A stretch of 20,493 nt of DNA. Source: Bacteroidales bacterium UBA3623 (GTDB lineage: Bacteria; Bacteroidota; Bacteroidia; Bacteroidales; UBA932). The stretch is taken from assembly GCA_002373715.1 (NCBI GenBank), contig DFLI01000098.1, positions 1 through 20,493 of the forward strand, read 5' to 3'. This document shows, in pieces, positions 1 through 6,708 of the stretch (within the stretch, counting starts at the first letter, position 1; each line of letters starts with the position of its first letter). The notes below the pieces were generated by a model that was not told the origin of the DNA, did not search any database, and was given only the letters and a program-made list of their open reading frames with translations. The position numbers and the translations under genes are program-made.

Positions 1-162
1 TTCTTCAAGCGCTACAAGCTGAACCGCGCGGCAGACCTCCTGAAGGAAGGCAAGCACAACATGAGTGAGATTGCGTGGATGACGGGCTTCAACACCCTCT
101 CCCACTTCTCCACTTCCTTCAAGAAACAGTTCGGCGTTCCTCCTTCGGAGTACGTGGGATAA
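1..162 (+). CDS. AraC-family transcriptional regulator, C-terminal fragment (5' end outside window)
   Basis: The first 53 codons are open from base 1 and end at TAA (160-162). They encode the second helix-turn-helix half of an AraC/XylS DNA-binding domain. The recognisable parts are LNRAADLLKEGKHNMSEIAWMTGF, split here as LNRAADLLKEGK then NMSEIAWMTGF, followed by the family's terminal signature FKKQFGVPPSEY. Only the DNA-binding end is visible, so the sensor part is unknown; in Bacteroidales such ends belong either to simple AraC regulators or to large hybrid two-component proteins. The next gene starts 29 bases downstream behind its own promoter-like element, so a regulatory link between them is possible but not shown. 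Confidence 0.9.
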   Translation, partial: FFKRYKLNRAADLLKEGKHNMSEIAWMTGFNTLSHFSTSFKKQFGVPPSEYVG

Positions 163-177
163 ATCAAGATATATTCG

Positions 178-185
178 TATCTTTG
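178..185 (+). promoter_or_regulatory. Bacteroidota-type -7 element (TATCTTTG) abutting the DUF1538 start codon
   Basis: TATCTTTG matches the Bacteroidota sigma-A -7 consensus TAnnTTTG. Only six bases separate it from the ATG at 192. Transcription would be expected to begin close to the start codon, giving a leaderless or nearly leaderless mRNA. The -33 region (around 154-157, gtgg) matches TTTG poorly. No Shine-Dalgarno sequence is present, which fits a leaderless start. The call rests on the motif match and position only. Confidence 0.55.
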
Positions 186-191
186 TACGTT

Positions 192-1751
192 ATGGAAAAG
201 CCTTCTCCCCAGTTCCAATCGGCCATCGTGGCCTCTTTGCGCGAAAAGCTTCGGGAATCCCTCCTTTCGGTGATGCCCGTAAGCCTGTTGGTGCTGGGTC
301 TCTCTCTCACTCCCTGGGTGAGCATTTCCGTTCGGGAACTGCTGGTCTTTTTGGCATCGGCCCTACTGCTGGTGCTGGGAATAGGCCTCTTTAACCTGGG
401 GGCCGATATGGCCATGACGCCCATGGGCCAATACATTGGCCAGGGCCTCACGGCTTCCAAGAGAATGGGCGTCTTAATGTCTGTGGGCTTTTTCATGGGG
501 CTTCTCATCACCATTGCAGAACCGGATTTGTCTGTGCTGGCAGAGCAGGTGAAGGCGGTGATGAACGGCACCCTTCTCATTGCCACCGTGGGTGTGGGCG
601 TAGGCTTGCTGCTGCTCATCGGCGTAGTGAAGATTATCTTCCACATGGACCTGACGAACCTCCTGCTGTTCTTCTACATGGTCCTTTTCTGCCTGGCCGC
701 GCTGCTCATTGATGCCGGCCGGGGCTCCCTCATGGCCATGTCCTTCGACTCGGGCGGCGTTACCACCGGTCCCATCACCGTGCCCTTCATCATGGCCCTG
801 GGAGTAGGTATCGCCCTCACGGTGGGTGGCCGCAACGCTTCGGAAAACAGCTTCGGTCTCATTGCGCTTTGCTCCGTGGGCCCCATGCTGGCGGTGCTGG
901 CCCTTTCCATGTTCACCAAAGGAGACCTCAGCTTCAAGATTCCTGACTATTCCATGGACGCCGTGTTCTCGGAGGGCCTCTTCCAACTGTTCTTCGAAAC
1001 GGGTTACGGCGTGGGAAAATCCCTTTTCCTGGTGGTTTTCTCCTTCTTTGTGCTGCAGTTCCTGGTACTGAAGCTCCCCAAGTCCAAGATTTTCCAGATT
1101 CTCTTCGGCATTCTGTACACCTTTATAGGCCTGGTGCTTTTCCTAGCCGCCGTAGAGATGGCCTTTATGCCGCTGGGCTTTAAGATAGGTTCCCAGTTAT
1201 CGGCCCATAATCCTCTTATTATCATTGTCTTTGCCTTTATTATTGGCAATGTGGTGGTTCTGGCAGAACCCGCCGTGCACGTGCTTAACAACCAGGTGCA
1301 GGACATCACGGGAGGAGAGGTTACCAAGCGGCAGATGATGCTGGCCCTGTCCGTTGGCGTGGGCGTTTCCATTGGCCTTTCTGTGCTGCGCGTGTACCTG
1401 GGCTTCTCGGTGCTTTACTACCTTATTCCGGGTTATGTGCTCTCGCTGGGCCTTTCCTTCTTTGTGCCCAAGCTGTATACGGCCATTGCCTTCGACTCCG
1501 GCGGCGTAGCCAGCGGTCCCCTCACTTCCAGCTTCATCCTGCCCATGGTCATTGGCGTCTGCGCCACCCTGCAGGGAGAGAGCGCGGTGCTGGACTTTGC
1601 CTTTGGCGTAGTGGCCATGGTGGCCATGACGCCCCTTATCACCATCCAGAGCCTGGGCTTCAAGTCCGTGATGACGGTTCGTTACCGCAGCAACCTGGCC
1701 ATGAAGCGCATTCTGGAAGCCGGAGACGATCAAATCATTTTCTTCGAATAA
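192..1751 (+). CDS. DUF1538 family integral membrane protein (tandemly duplicated), putative transporter
   Basis: This 519-residue, very hydrophobic protein has roughly twelve membrane segments. It consists of two copies of the DUF1538 unit. The motif FDSGGV..GP appears at residues 185-193 and 434-442, and the AEP motif at 109-111 and 358-360, both exactly 249 residues apart. A third pair, ADMAMTPMG (71) and VEMAFMPLG (321), is 250 apart. The frame is open further upstream to an ATG at 75, but that extension lies inside the AraC gene and is its shifted frame. The ATG at 192 sits just behind a TAnnTTTG element and gives a sensible N-terminus (MEKPSPQ). The family has no established substrate that I know of. 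Duplicated polar-glycine motifs within membrane segments suggest a pseudo-symmetric transporter. It is followed after three bases by two PII-like genes, suggesting PII-type control of its activity. Confidence 0.88.
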   Translation: MEKPSPQFQSAIVASLREKLRESLLSVMPVSLLVLGLSLTPWVSISVRELLVFLASALLLVLGIGLFNLGADMAMTPMGQYIGQGLTASKRMGVLMSVGFFMGLLITIAEPDLSVLAEQVKAVMNGTLLIATVGVGVGLLLLIGVVKIIFHMDLTNLLLFFYMVLFCLAALLIDAGRGSLMAMSFDSGGVTTGPITVPFIMALGVGIALTVGGRNASENSFGLIALCSVGPMLAVLALSMFTKGDLSFKIPDYSMDAVFSEGLFQLFFETGYGVGKSLFLVVFSFFVLQFLVLKLPKSKIFQILFGILYTFIGLVLFLAAVEMAFMPLGFKIGSQLSAHNPLIIIVFAFIIGNVVVLAEPAVHVLNNQVQDITGGEVTKRQMMLALSVGVGVSIGLSVLRVYLGFSVLYYLIPGYVLSLGLSFFVPKLYTAIAFDSGGVASGPLTSSFILPMVIGVCATLQGESAVLDFAFGVVAMVAMTPLITIQSLGFKSVMTVRYRSNLAMKRILEAGDDQIIFFE

Positions 1752-1754
1752 GTT

Positions 1755-2126
1755 ATGGCTGGAACCCGGAATATAGCTCCCATGAAGTTGGAACTGCTCA
1801 TGGCCATCGTGCACAACGAGAAGGCCGCATACTATTCCAGCATCATTCAGAAACACCAGGCCAACCTGCAGTTCTCTATGGCCGCCAAGGGTACCACTCA
1901 CCTGGTTCTGAGTTACCTGGGCCTCACGGAGCAACCCAAGACTCTGCTCATCAGCGTGGTGCGTTCAGATCAGGCCCCCAAGCTTATAGAGCAGCTGGAC
2001 GAAACCTTCAAAAAGGGCAAAACCTACAAGGGCGTGGCCTTTACCGTGAAACTTACCAGTGTTATTGGCACCCTGGTGTATGGATTCTTAGCAAACGACA
2101 AACGAACCGTCAAGGAGGAAGCATAA
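1755..2126 (+). CDS. PII-like small protein, first of a pair beside DUF1538
   Basis: This 123-residue soluble protein has a fold pattern resembling nitrogen regulatory protein PII: an opening strand (KLELLMAIV), a helix, a strand with a central loop (LVLSYLGLTEQPKTLLISVV), a helix (KLIEQLDETF) and a closing GVAFTVKLTSVIG strand. The pattern runs parallel to the next gene, whose corresponding segments end in GIAFSLPVDRTTTI. The canonical uridylylated tyrosine loop of GlnB is not recognisable. The start at 1755 follows the DUF1538 stop by three bases. An internal ATG at 1782 (MKLELLMAIV) would remove ten residues and begin right at the first strand, so the true start is uncertain. Its likely role, by inference, is to sense a small molecule and gate the DUF1538 protein. 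PII-like is a moderate call from sequence pattern alone. Confidence 0.7.
   Translation: MAGTRNIAPMKLELLMAIVHNEKAAYYSSIIQKHQANLQFSMAAKGTTHLVLSYLGLTEQPKTLLISVVRSDQAPKLIEQLDETFKKGKTYKGVAFTVKLTSVIGTLVYGFLANDKRTVKEEA
2112..2118 (+). promoter_or_regulatory. Strong Shine-Dalgarno for the second PII gene
   Basis: AAGGAGG lies nine bases before the ATG at 2128, inside the last codons of the previous gene. It is the clearest canonical ribosome-binding site seen in the window, where most genes show none, and it fixes the start of the second PII gene. Confidence 0.7.
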
Positions 2127-2127
2127 T

Positions 2128-2448
2128 ATGGCTGAAGAAACAAAATTCCAACTGGTTATCTGCATTGTAAACGCAGGATTCTCCCAGAACGTAGTGGAAG
2201 CCGCCCGTAAGGCCGGCGCCCGCGGCGGTACCATCCTCCGCGGACGTGGAAGTGCCAATCCCGAGGCCGAAGAATTCTTCGGCGTCACCATCCAGCCAGA
2301 CAAGGAACTGGTCATCATCCTGGTTCCCGAGGAAATCAAGGATGCCGTGCTGCAGACGGTATATGCCGAGAGCGGCCTTTCCCAGGAGGGCCAGGGCATT
2401 GCATTCTCCCTCCCCGTAGACCGCACCACCACCATCCGGATGGAGTAA
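2128..2448 (+). CDS. P-II family nitrogen-regulator-like protein
   Basis: This 106-residue protein resembles PII (GlnB/GlnK) proteins. It has a first strand KFQLVICIV, a first helix (QNVVEAARKAGA), the PII-like GARGGTILRGRG segment at about residues 30-41, a shortened T-loop region (SANPEAEEFFG), a second strand KELVIILVP, a second helix and a terminal strand. Classical GlnB carries a longer T-loop with a modifiable tyrosine, which is not present here. Regulation would therefore depend on ligand binding rather than uridylylation (inference). It is separated from the upstream PII-like gene by one base and belongs to the same operon as the DUF1538 protein. PII trimers commonly plug transporters of the AmtB type; the analogous target here would be DUF1538. 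Confidence 0.85.
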   Translation: MAEETKFQLVICIVNAGFSQNVVEAARKAGARGGTILRGRGSANPEAEEFFGVTIQPDKELVIILVPEEIKDAVLQTVYAESGLSQEGQGIAFSLPVDRTTTIRME

Positions 2449-2468
2449 ATCATCGGCCCATAAAAAAC

Positions 2469-2496
2469 AGAAGCCGGCTCTTTTGAGTCGGCTTCT
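2469..2496. terminator. Hairpin terminator between convergent PII operon and purine permease
   Basis: A 12-bp stem (AGAAGCCGGCTC paired with GAGTCGGCTTCT, one G-T pair) closes a TTTT loop. Reading on the minus strand, the stem is followed by a run of six T (complement of 2462-2467), making it a classical intrinsic terminator for the purine permease gene at 2517-3848. On the plus strand there is no clear U-tract, so termination of the PII operon there would be weaker. Confidence 0.8.
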
Positions 2497-2516
2497 TCGA
2501 TATTTATCTGTACCCT

Positions 2517-3848
2517 TTAGATAAATATGTATTTACATACAAAGAGCACAGCGAGAACCCACATGGTTATGGAAATATCCTTGAAACGACCGGCCAGGGC
2601 GTGGCAGGCTACATAGGTGATAACACCGATGAGGATACCGTCAGAGATGCTGTATGCGAGGGGCATCATCACGATGGTGATGAAAGCAGGAATGGCTTTG
2701 CAATAGTCGTCCCAGTGGATGCGCTTGATGGAAGGCATCATCATCACGCCCACAATGATGAGGGCAGGAGCGGTGGCTGCGCTGGGAATGGCCAGGAACA
2801 GCGGGCTGAAGAACAGGGCCAGGGCAAAGCACACGGCGGTGGAAAAGGCGGTGAGACCGGTACGGCCACCTTCACCCACGCCGGCGGCGCTCTCTACATA
2901 AGTGGTGGTGGTGGATGTACCCAGGCAGGCACCGGCCACGGTGGCAATAGAGTCGGCCAGGAACATCTTCTCGGCGCCGGGCACGTTGTCGCGGGGGCCG
3001 TCGTCCGGGATAAGTCCGGCACCCTGGTGCACACCGATGATGGTGCCCATGGTGTCAAACATATCCACAAACAGGAAGGTGAACACAATCACCAGCATGT
3101 CCCAGCTGAAGACGTGACTCCAGTCAAACTGGCAGAAGATGGGGGCCACGGTGTCCGGCAGGGATACGAAACCGTTGAACTTGGTAATGGCCTCACCCGT
3201 TGCAGGGTCTTTGATGAAAAGGCCGATGACGGTGGTGATGAGAATACCCCACAGCATGCCGCCGCGGACCTTGGCCATCACCAGAGCGGCTGTAACGAAC
3301 AGGCCGATCATGCCCAGCAGGGCGGTGCCTTCGGTGATTTTACCCAGACCCACCAGCGTGGAGGCGTTATCCACGATGATACCGGCGTTCTGCATGCCGA
3401 TGAAAGCAATGAACAGGCCGATACCGGCGCCGATGGCTTTCTTCAGCGTACCGGGGATGGCGTTCAGCAGCCAACTGCGCACCTTGGTAACGGTGAGCAC
3501 AATGAAGATAAGGCCTTCCAGGAGCACGGCCGTAAGGGCAAACTGCCAGGAATAACCCATACCCAGGCACACGGTGTACACGAAGAAGGCGTTCAGGCCC
3601 ATACCGGGGGCCAGGGCGAAAGGCTTCTTGGCATACAGGGCCATCACCAGGGTACCCACAATGGCAGCCAGGGCGGTAGAGGTGAATACGCTGCCCTGAG
3701 GCATGCCCGGAAGGGCGCTGAAGATGTTGGGGTTAACGGCCAGGATGTAGGCCATGGTGAGGAAGGTGGTCATGCCCGCCAGAATCTCTGTGCGGACATT
3801 ATTTACCTTCGAATCAAACCCAAAAAGTTTTTCAAAAGCCGGTTTCAT
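2517..3848 (-). CDS. NCS2-family purine (adenine/guanine/hypoxanthine) permease, AzgA/PbuG type
   Basis: This 443-residue inner-membrane protein belongs to the AzgA-like branch of the NCS2 family, proton symporters for adenine, guanine or hypoxanthine. Features seen include the N-terminal block TEILAGMTTFLTMAYILAVN, the APGMGLNAFF segment, the FVDMFDT motif (residues about 261-266) and the signature TTTTYVESAAGV (about 313-324) followed by GGRTGLT. The length is normal for the family. The frame extends to a TTG at 3860, but the ATG at 3848 (MKPAFEKLFGF) is the more likely start. The gene lies downstream of a Tsx-like outer-membrane protein and a uracil permease on the same strand, which supports a joint role in nucleobase salvage. 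A terminator lies just after the stop. No promoter was recognised directly upstream, so co-transcription with the neighbour is likely. Confidence 0.92.
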   Translation of the reverse strand: MKPAFEKLFGFDSKVNNVRTEILAGMTTFLTMAYILAVNPNIFSALPGMPQGSVFTSTALAAIVGTLVMALYAKKPFALAPGMGLNAFFVYTVCLGMGYSWQFALTAVLLEGLIFIVLTVTKVRSWLLNAIPGTLKKAIGAGIGLFIAFIGMQNAGIIVDNASTLVGLGKITEGTALLGMIGLFVTAALVMAKVRGGMLWGILITTVIGLFIKDPATGEAITKFNGFVSLPDTVAPIFCQFDWSHVFSWDMLVIVFTFLFVDMFDTMGTIIGVHQGAGLIPDDGPRDNVPGAEKMFLADSIATVAGACLGTSTTTTYVESAAGVGEGGRTGLTAFSTAVCFALALFFSPLFLAIPSAATAPALIIVGVMMMPSIKRIHWDDYCKAIPAFITIVMMPLAYSISDGILIGVITYVACHALAGRFKDISITMWVLAVLFVCKYIFI

Positions 3849-3878
3849 TTCATGAAACAATTAAATGTTTATCGTTAC

Positions 3879-3933
3879 CCCCTCCCGAAACCCCTCCCCT
3901 CGGGGGAGGGACTTATAGGAGCTTCAGGGAGGG
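3879..3933. repeat. Nested GC-rich palindrome between the outer-membrane channel and purine permease genes
   Basis: An inner hairpin pairs CCCTCCCC (3892-3899) with GGGGAGGG (3903-3910) across a TCG loop. An outer pair of arms (3879-3889, CCCTCCCGAA-type, with 3923-3933) complements it with one bulged base. No U-tract follows on either strand. This resembles a REP-like intergenic palindrome or an mRNA-stabilising or processing element rather than a classical terminator. It lies in the 93-base gap between two same-strand genes. Confidence 0.65.
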
Positions 3934-3941
3934 TCATCCCT

Positions 3942-4724
3942 TTAGAAAACCCACTTAACACCTGCGCAGGGACGGGCCCAAAAGCCCTTGGAGGAACCGA
4001 AGTCATAGGAGAGTTCCACCTCGCCGCCGATATTGAAGTTGTTCACGCCGAACCACTGGCCCACGTTGTACCAGAGTTGAGGCTCGGAGAGGAACACGAA
4101 GCGGGAGAAGCCACCCACGAGCGGGCCATTATGATCGTTGTAGAGGACATGATCCTGCCACCAGAAATCGGCAAAACCGCTGAAGCGCAGACCCTTCAGG
4201 CCAAACAGATCCTGCATACCCCAAACCAGGGTGAACTGCATGGGAACCTGGCTCTTGAACTTGTAGTCGGGGACATCGGCCCTTGCCTGACCGCGGTAGT
4301 CAATCCACTTGTAGAGAACCTTCACATTCAGCGTATTCTTATAATCGGCGCTGTGGAAGAAATAGTCAAGACCGGCCAGGACGGCGTTGTTGATGGCATA
4401 TGCGTTGTAAATACCGCCATTGTATTCAACCTGGAGGCTCAGGCCACCCAGCTTGGTGTTCTGCCAGAAGTTCAAGCAGCGGGCAATCTCCATATACGTA
4501 CCGTTAGGGGAAATCACCTTGTTGTCAATGCGGTTGTTGAAGTCGTGATCTACAAAGAAGAAGGTATTTCCCCAATTGTCATTGTAGAAACCTTCCACGG
4601 TGGTGGTGACGTGTTTACGATCCTTTCCGAAATCGTAGAAAACCTGAATGTTGGTCTGGGCCTGGGCCAGCTGGCCAAAGCCAAGGGCTGCGATAACTAC
4701 AGCAAGAATAGTTTTTTTAGACAT
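3942..4724 (-). CDS. DUF5020 family, Tsx-like outer-membrane channel (predicted nucleoside/nucleobase port)
   Basis: The 260-residue product begins with a clean signal peptide (MSKKTILAVVIAALGFGQL then AQAQ, cleavage expected after AQA). The rest alternates in short amphipathic strands ending in an aromatic residue (VKWVF), as outer-membrane beta-barrels do. Blocks such as WGNTFFFVDHDF and GTYMEIARCLNFW resemble the DUF5020 group, which I relate to the Tsx nucleoside channel superfamily. The frame is open to an ATG at 4769, but that would put fifteen polar residues before the signal peptide, so the ATG at 4724 is chosen. It stands between a uracil permease and a purine permease on the same strand. 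This context supports a role in passing nucleosides or bases through the outer membrane. The family assignment is from memory of its sequence pattern. Confidence 0.82.
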   Translation of the reverse strand: MSKKTILAVVIAALGFGQLAQAQTNIQVFYDFGKDRKHVTTTVEGFYNDNWGNTFFFVDHDFNNRIDNKVISPNGTYMEIARCLNFWQNTKLGGLSLQVEYNGGIYNAYAINNAVLAGLDYFFHSADYKNTLNVKVLYKWIDYRGQARADVPDYKFKSQVPMQFTLVWGMQDLFGLKGLRFSGFADFWWQDHVLYNDHNGPLVGGFSRFVFLSEPQLWYNVGQWFGVNNFNIGGEVELSYDFGSSKGFWARPCAGVKWVF

Positions 4725-4763
4725 AAAACGTAGTTTATGATTTAATATGTAAAATAATCTGTT

Positions 4764-4793
4764 CGTCATGCCCGGCGTGACCGGGCATCTCTT
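4764..4793 (-). repeat. 30-bp hairpin repeat, copy A (3' of uracil permease)
   Basis: Read on the minus strand, this element starts within the TAA stop of the uracil permease gene. It forms an 8-bp perfect stem, ATGCCCGG with CCGGGCAT, around a five-base loop (TCACG), flanked by AAGAG and GACG. It matches the element at 7955-7984 in 27 of 30 positions, with the three differences adjacent and in the loop. No U-tract follows. It may act as a Rho-independent-like 3' end or REP-type mRNA-protecting hairpin. Confidence 0.75.
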
Positions 4794-6144
4794 ATTTCCT
4801 CAAAGAAGGATTCACCTCGAAGTCTACGGACTTGTCGGCGCTGGGATTGTCGCCGAACTCATAGTCCTTTCCGGGCAGGATGGCATTGAGGATAACGCCC
4901 ACCAGGGCAGCCACGGCCAGGCCGCTCAGGCTGGTAAAGCCCAGGGAAACGGCATCGTTGGCACCGTACTTAATGCCGATGGCCAGCACCAGGATAAGGG
5001 CCATCACAATCACATTGCGGCTCTTAGTGAAGTCCACGCGGTTCTCCACAATGTTGCGGATACCCACGGCGGAAATCATACCGTAAAGCACCAGGGACAC
5101 ACCACCGATGGTAGCGGCAGGCATGCAGCTGATGAGGGCGCTGAACTTGGGGCAGAAGCTCAGGATGATGGAAAAGCAGGCAGCGATGCGTACTACACGG
5201 GGGTCGAAGACCTTGGTAATGTTCAGTACGCCAGTGTTCTCTCCATATGTGGTATTAGCGGGAGCGCCAAAGAGGGAGGCCATCATGGTGGCCAGGCCGT
5301 CACCCATGAGGGTGCGGTGCAAACCCGGATCTTCCAGGTAGTTTTCTCCGGTGGTGGAGGAGATGGCGCAGATATCGCCAATGTGCTCCATCATGGTAGC
5401 GATGGAGATGGGAACAATAGCGATGATAGCGCTTACAATGAGGCCCCAGTTAGGGTTGGCAAACACGTGGAAGGCCGTATTCTCCCATTGGAAGGGAAGG
5501 CCAATCCAGGCGGCGCTTTTCACAGGGGAAAAATCGCACATACCGAAGCAGGCAGCTACGATGTAGGAGCCCAGCACACCCAGGAGAATGGGGACAATCT
5601 TGATCATTTTCTTGCCCCAGATGTTGCAGATGATGATGATGACAACAGCCAGGATAGCAATCCACCAGTTCTGGTTGCAGTTGTTGATGGCGCTGCCGCT
5701 AAGGGTAAGGCCGATGGCGATGATGATGGGGCCCGTTACCACGGGGGGGAAGAAGCGCATCACCTTCTTGGCGCCGAAAGCGGCAAACAGGCCTGCCAGG
5801 ATGAAATAAAGAATGCCTGAACAGAAAACTCCGATGCAGGCATAAGGCAATGATTCCGTAAGGCTGAGTCCTTGGGCTTCACCCATGGTAGCTACCGTTG
5901 CGTAGCCGCCAAGGAAAGCGAAGGACGAACCCAGGAATGCCGGTACCTTCATCTTGGTGAGTAAATGAAAAATGAGCGTTCCAAGACCTGCGAAAAGGAG
6001 GGTGGCGCTCATCGAAAGACCGGTAATTACCGGGACCAGAACCGTGGCTCCGAACATGGCGAACATGTGCTGGAGGCCGAGGGTAAGCATCTTGCCCGTG
6101 CCAAGCGTGCGGGCATCATAGATAGCTTGCTGATTTTGTGTCAT
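4792..6144 (-). CDS. uraA: Uracil permease (NCS2 family, UraA-like)
   Basis: This 450-residue inner-membrane protein is of the UraA/PyrP branch of NCS2, which imports uracil with protons. Seen motifs include the N-terminal LGLQHMFAMFGATVLVP block, MMEHIGD (residues 251-257) and GAPANTTYGENTGV (293-306). The acidic residues E253 and E302 of these motifs correspond to the substrate-binding glutamates of UraA. Fourteen membrane segments would be expected. The start ATG at 6144 lies about 50 bases from a TACCTTTG promoter element on the same strand. It is the first gene of the nucleobase uptake cluster, and a conserved hairpin repeat follows its stop. Xanthine or another base cannot be excluded as substrate, but the TYGEN motif favours uracil. 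Confidence 0.93.
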   Translation of the reverse strand: MTQNQQAIYDARTLGTGKMLTLGLQHMFAMFGATVLVPVITGLSMSATLLFAGLGTLIFHLLTKMKVPAFLGSSFAFLGGYATVATMGEAQGLSLTESLPYACIGVFCSGILYFILAGLFAAFGAKKVMRFFPPVVTGPIIIAIGLTLSGSAINNCNQNWWIAILAVVIIIICNIWGKKMIKIVPILLGVLGSYIVAACFGMCDFSPVKSAAWIGLPFQWENTAFHVFANPNWGLIVSAIIAIVPISIATMMEHIGDICAISSTTGENYLEDPGLHRTLMGDGLATMMASLFGAPANTTYGENTGVLNITKVFDPRVVRIAACFSIILSFCPKFSALISCMPAATIGGVSLVLYGMISAVGIRNIVENRVDFTKSRNVIVMALILVLAIGIKYGANDAVSLGFTSLSGLAVAALVGVILNAILPGKDYEFGDNPSADKSVDFEVNPSLRK

Positions 6145-6195
6145 ATATAAGGTTTGTTAAGTATATCCAACCCTACTGGCTAAAAAATGACCGGA

Positions 6196-6227
6196 CAAAG
6201 GTAGATATTAAATAATTTTAATACAAC
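6196..6227 (-). promoter_or_regulatory. Predicted promoter of the nucleobase uptake cluster
   Basis: On the minus strand TACCTTTG (6203 to 6196) matches the -7 consensus TAnnTTTG. Twenty bases upstream GTTG (6227 to 6224) matches three of four bases of the -33 TTTG. The predicted leader before the uracil permease ATG is about 45 bases. No riboswitch-like structure was recognised in it. Confidence 0.65.
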
Positions 6228-6254
6228 ACTCCCCCGCACTTTTTCTGCAAAAGT

Positions 6255-6286
6255 TTTCAACAGGCCTCTGTTTTTTTCTATCTTTG
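6255..6286 (+). promoter_or_regulatory. Predicted umuDC promoter, nearly leaderless
   Basis: TATCTTTG (6279-6286) matches the TAnnTTTG -7 element. TTTC (6255-6258) lies twenty bases before it as a three-of-four match to the -33 TTTG. The umuD ATG follows the -7 element by only five bases, so the transcript would start at or very near the start codon. Confidence 0.65.
6259..6272. promoter_or_regulatory. Candidate SOS operator: AACAG-N4-CTGTT palindrome in the umuDC promoter
   Basis: AACAG (6259-6263) and CTGTT (6268-6272) form a perfect inverted repeat with a four-base centre (GCCT). It fills the spacer between the predicted -33 and -7 elements. A repressor bound there would block the promoter. 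UmuDC operons are usually LexA-controlled, so this is a plausible LexA site for this lineage. Five-base arms can arise by chance, so this is only a candidate. Confidence 0.35.
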
Positions 6287-6291
6287 TTCCT

Positions 6292-6708
6292 ATGGAACCC
6301 CAACAATTATTTGAAGGCTCCTCCCCGGAATTCGACTTCCTGGGAGAAGTAAAAGCCGGCTTCCCTTCCCCGGCCGAAAGCATCCGCGAACACCTGGACC
6401 TGACGAGTCTGCTGGTGCGCCATCGCGCATCCACCTTTTTCTTCCGCGTAGACGGAGTATCCATGGTGGAGGCCGATATGGACGAAGGAGACATCCTCAT
6501 TGTGGACCGCGCACTGGAGCCTTACAACGGCTGCCGGGCCGTGTGCTTCCTGGACGGGGAGTTCACCGTGAAAACCGTGGAAATCTCGGAAAACGGGGCT
6601 GTGCTGCGTCCCGCCAATCCGGCATATCCGCCCATTCCCGTGGGGCCGGAAAATAACTTCAGCGTATGGGGTGTGGTAACCTGGGTAATTAAGAAATGTA
6701 CGCCCTAG
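6292..6708 (+). CDS. umuD: UmuD, self-cleaving subunit of error-prone polymerase V (peptidase S24)
   Basis: This 138-residue LexA/UmuD-type protein has the expected self-cleavage site at A22-G23 in VKAGFPSPAES, closely matching the E. coli CGFPSPA site. The catalytic serine is S57 in DGVSM, and the catalytic lysine is K94 in GEFTVKTVE. There is no DNA-binding domain, which separates it from LexA. RecA-stimulated cleavage would produce UmuD', which joins UmuC to form the translesion polymerase. The start ATG at 6292 sits just behind a promoter element. Its last 13 bases overlap the umuC start, so the two are translationally coupled. Confidence 0.95.
   Translation: MEPQQLFEGSSPEFDFLGEVKAGFPSPAESIREHLDLTSLLVRHRASTFFFRVDGVSMVEADMDEGDILIVDRALEPYNGCRAVCFLDGEFTVKTVEISENGAVLRPANPAYPPIPVGPENNFSVWGVVTWVIKKCTP

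Noticed and set aside
75..191. Upstream extension of the DUF1538 frame
   Set aside because: These codons overlap the AraC gene in another frame and give no membrane or signal-like N-terminus. The promoter element at 178-185 would lie inside the extension.
3849..3860. TTG start for the purine permease
   Set aside because: An ATG four codons later gives the usual family N-terminus; there is no ribosome-binding site favouring TTG.
2601..4733. 710-codon open frame on the + strand
   Set aside because: It is antisense to the purine permease and Tsx-like genes, and its translation is rich in His, Gly and Glu with no domain. The opposite frames carry clear family motifs.
4715..4741. TACGTTTT directly before the Tsx-like ATG as a promoter
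   Set aside because: The -7 element would touch the ATG with no space for a transcription start, and the last base of the consensus is missing.
4725..4769. Longer start for the Tsx-like protein
   Set aside because: It would place fifteen residues ahead of a well-formed signal peptide, and the upstream ATG is part of the hairpin repeat.
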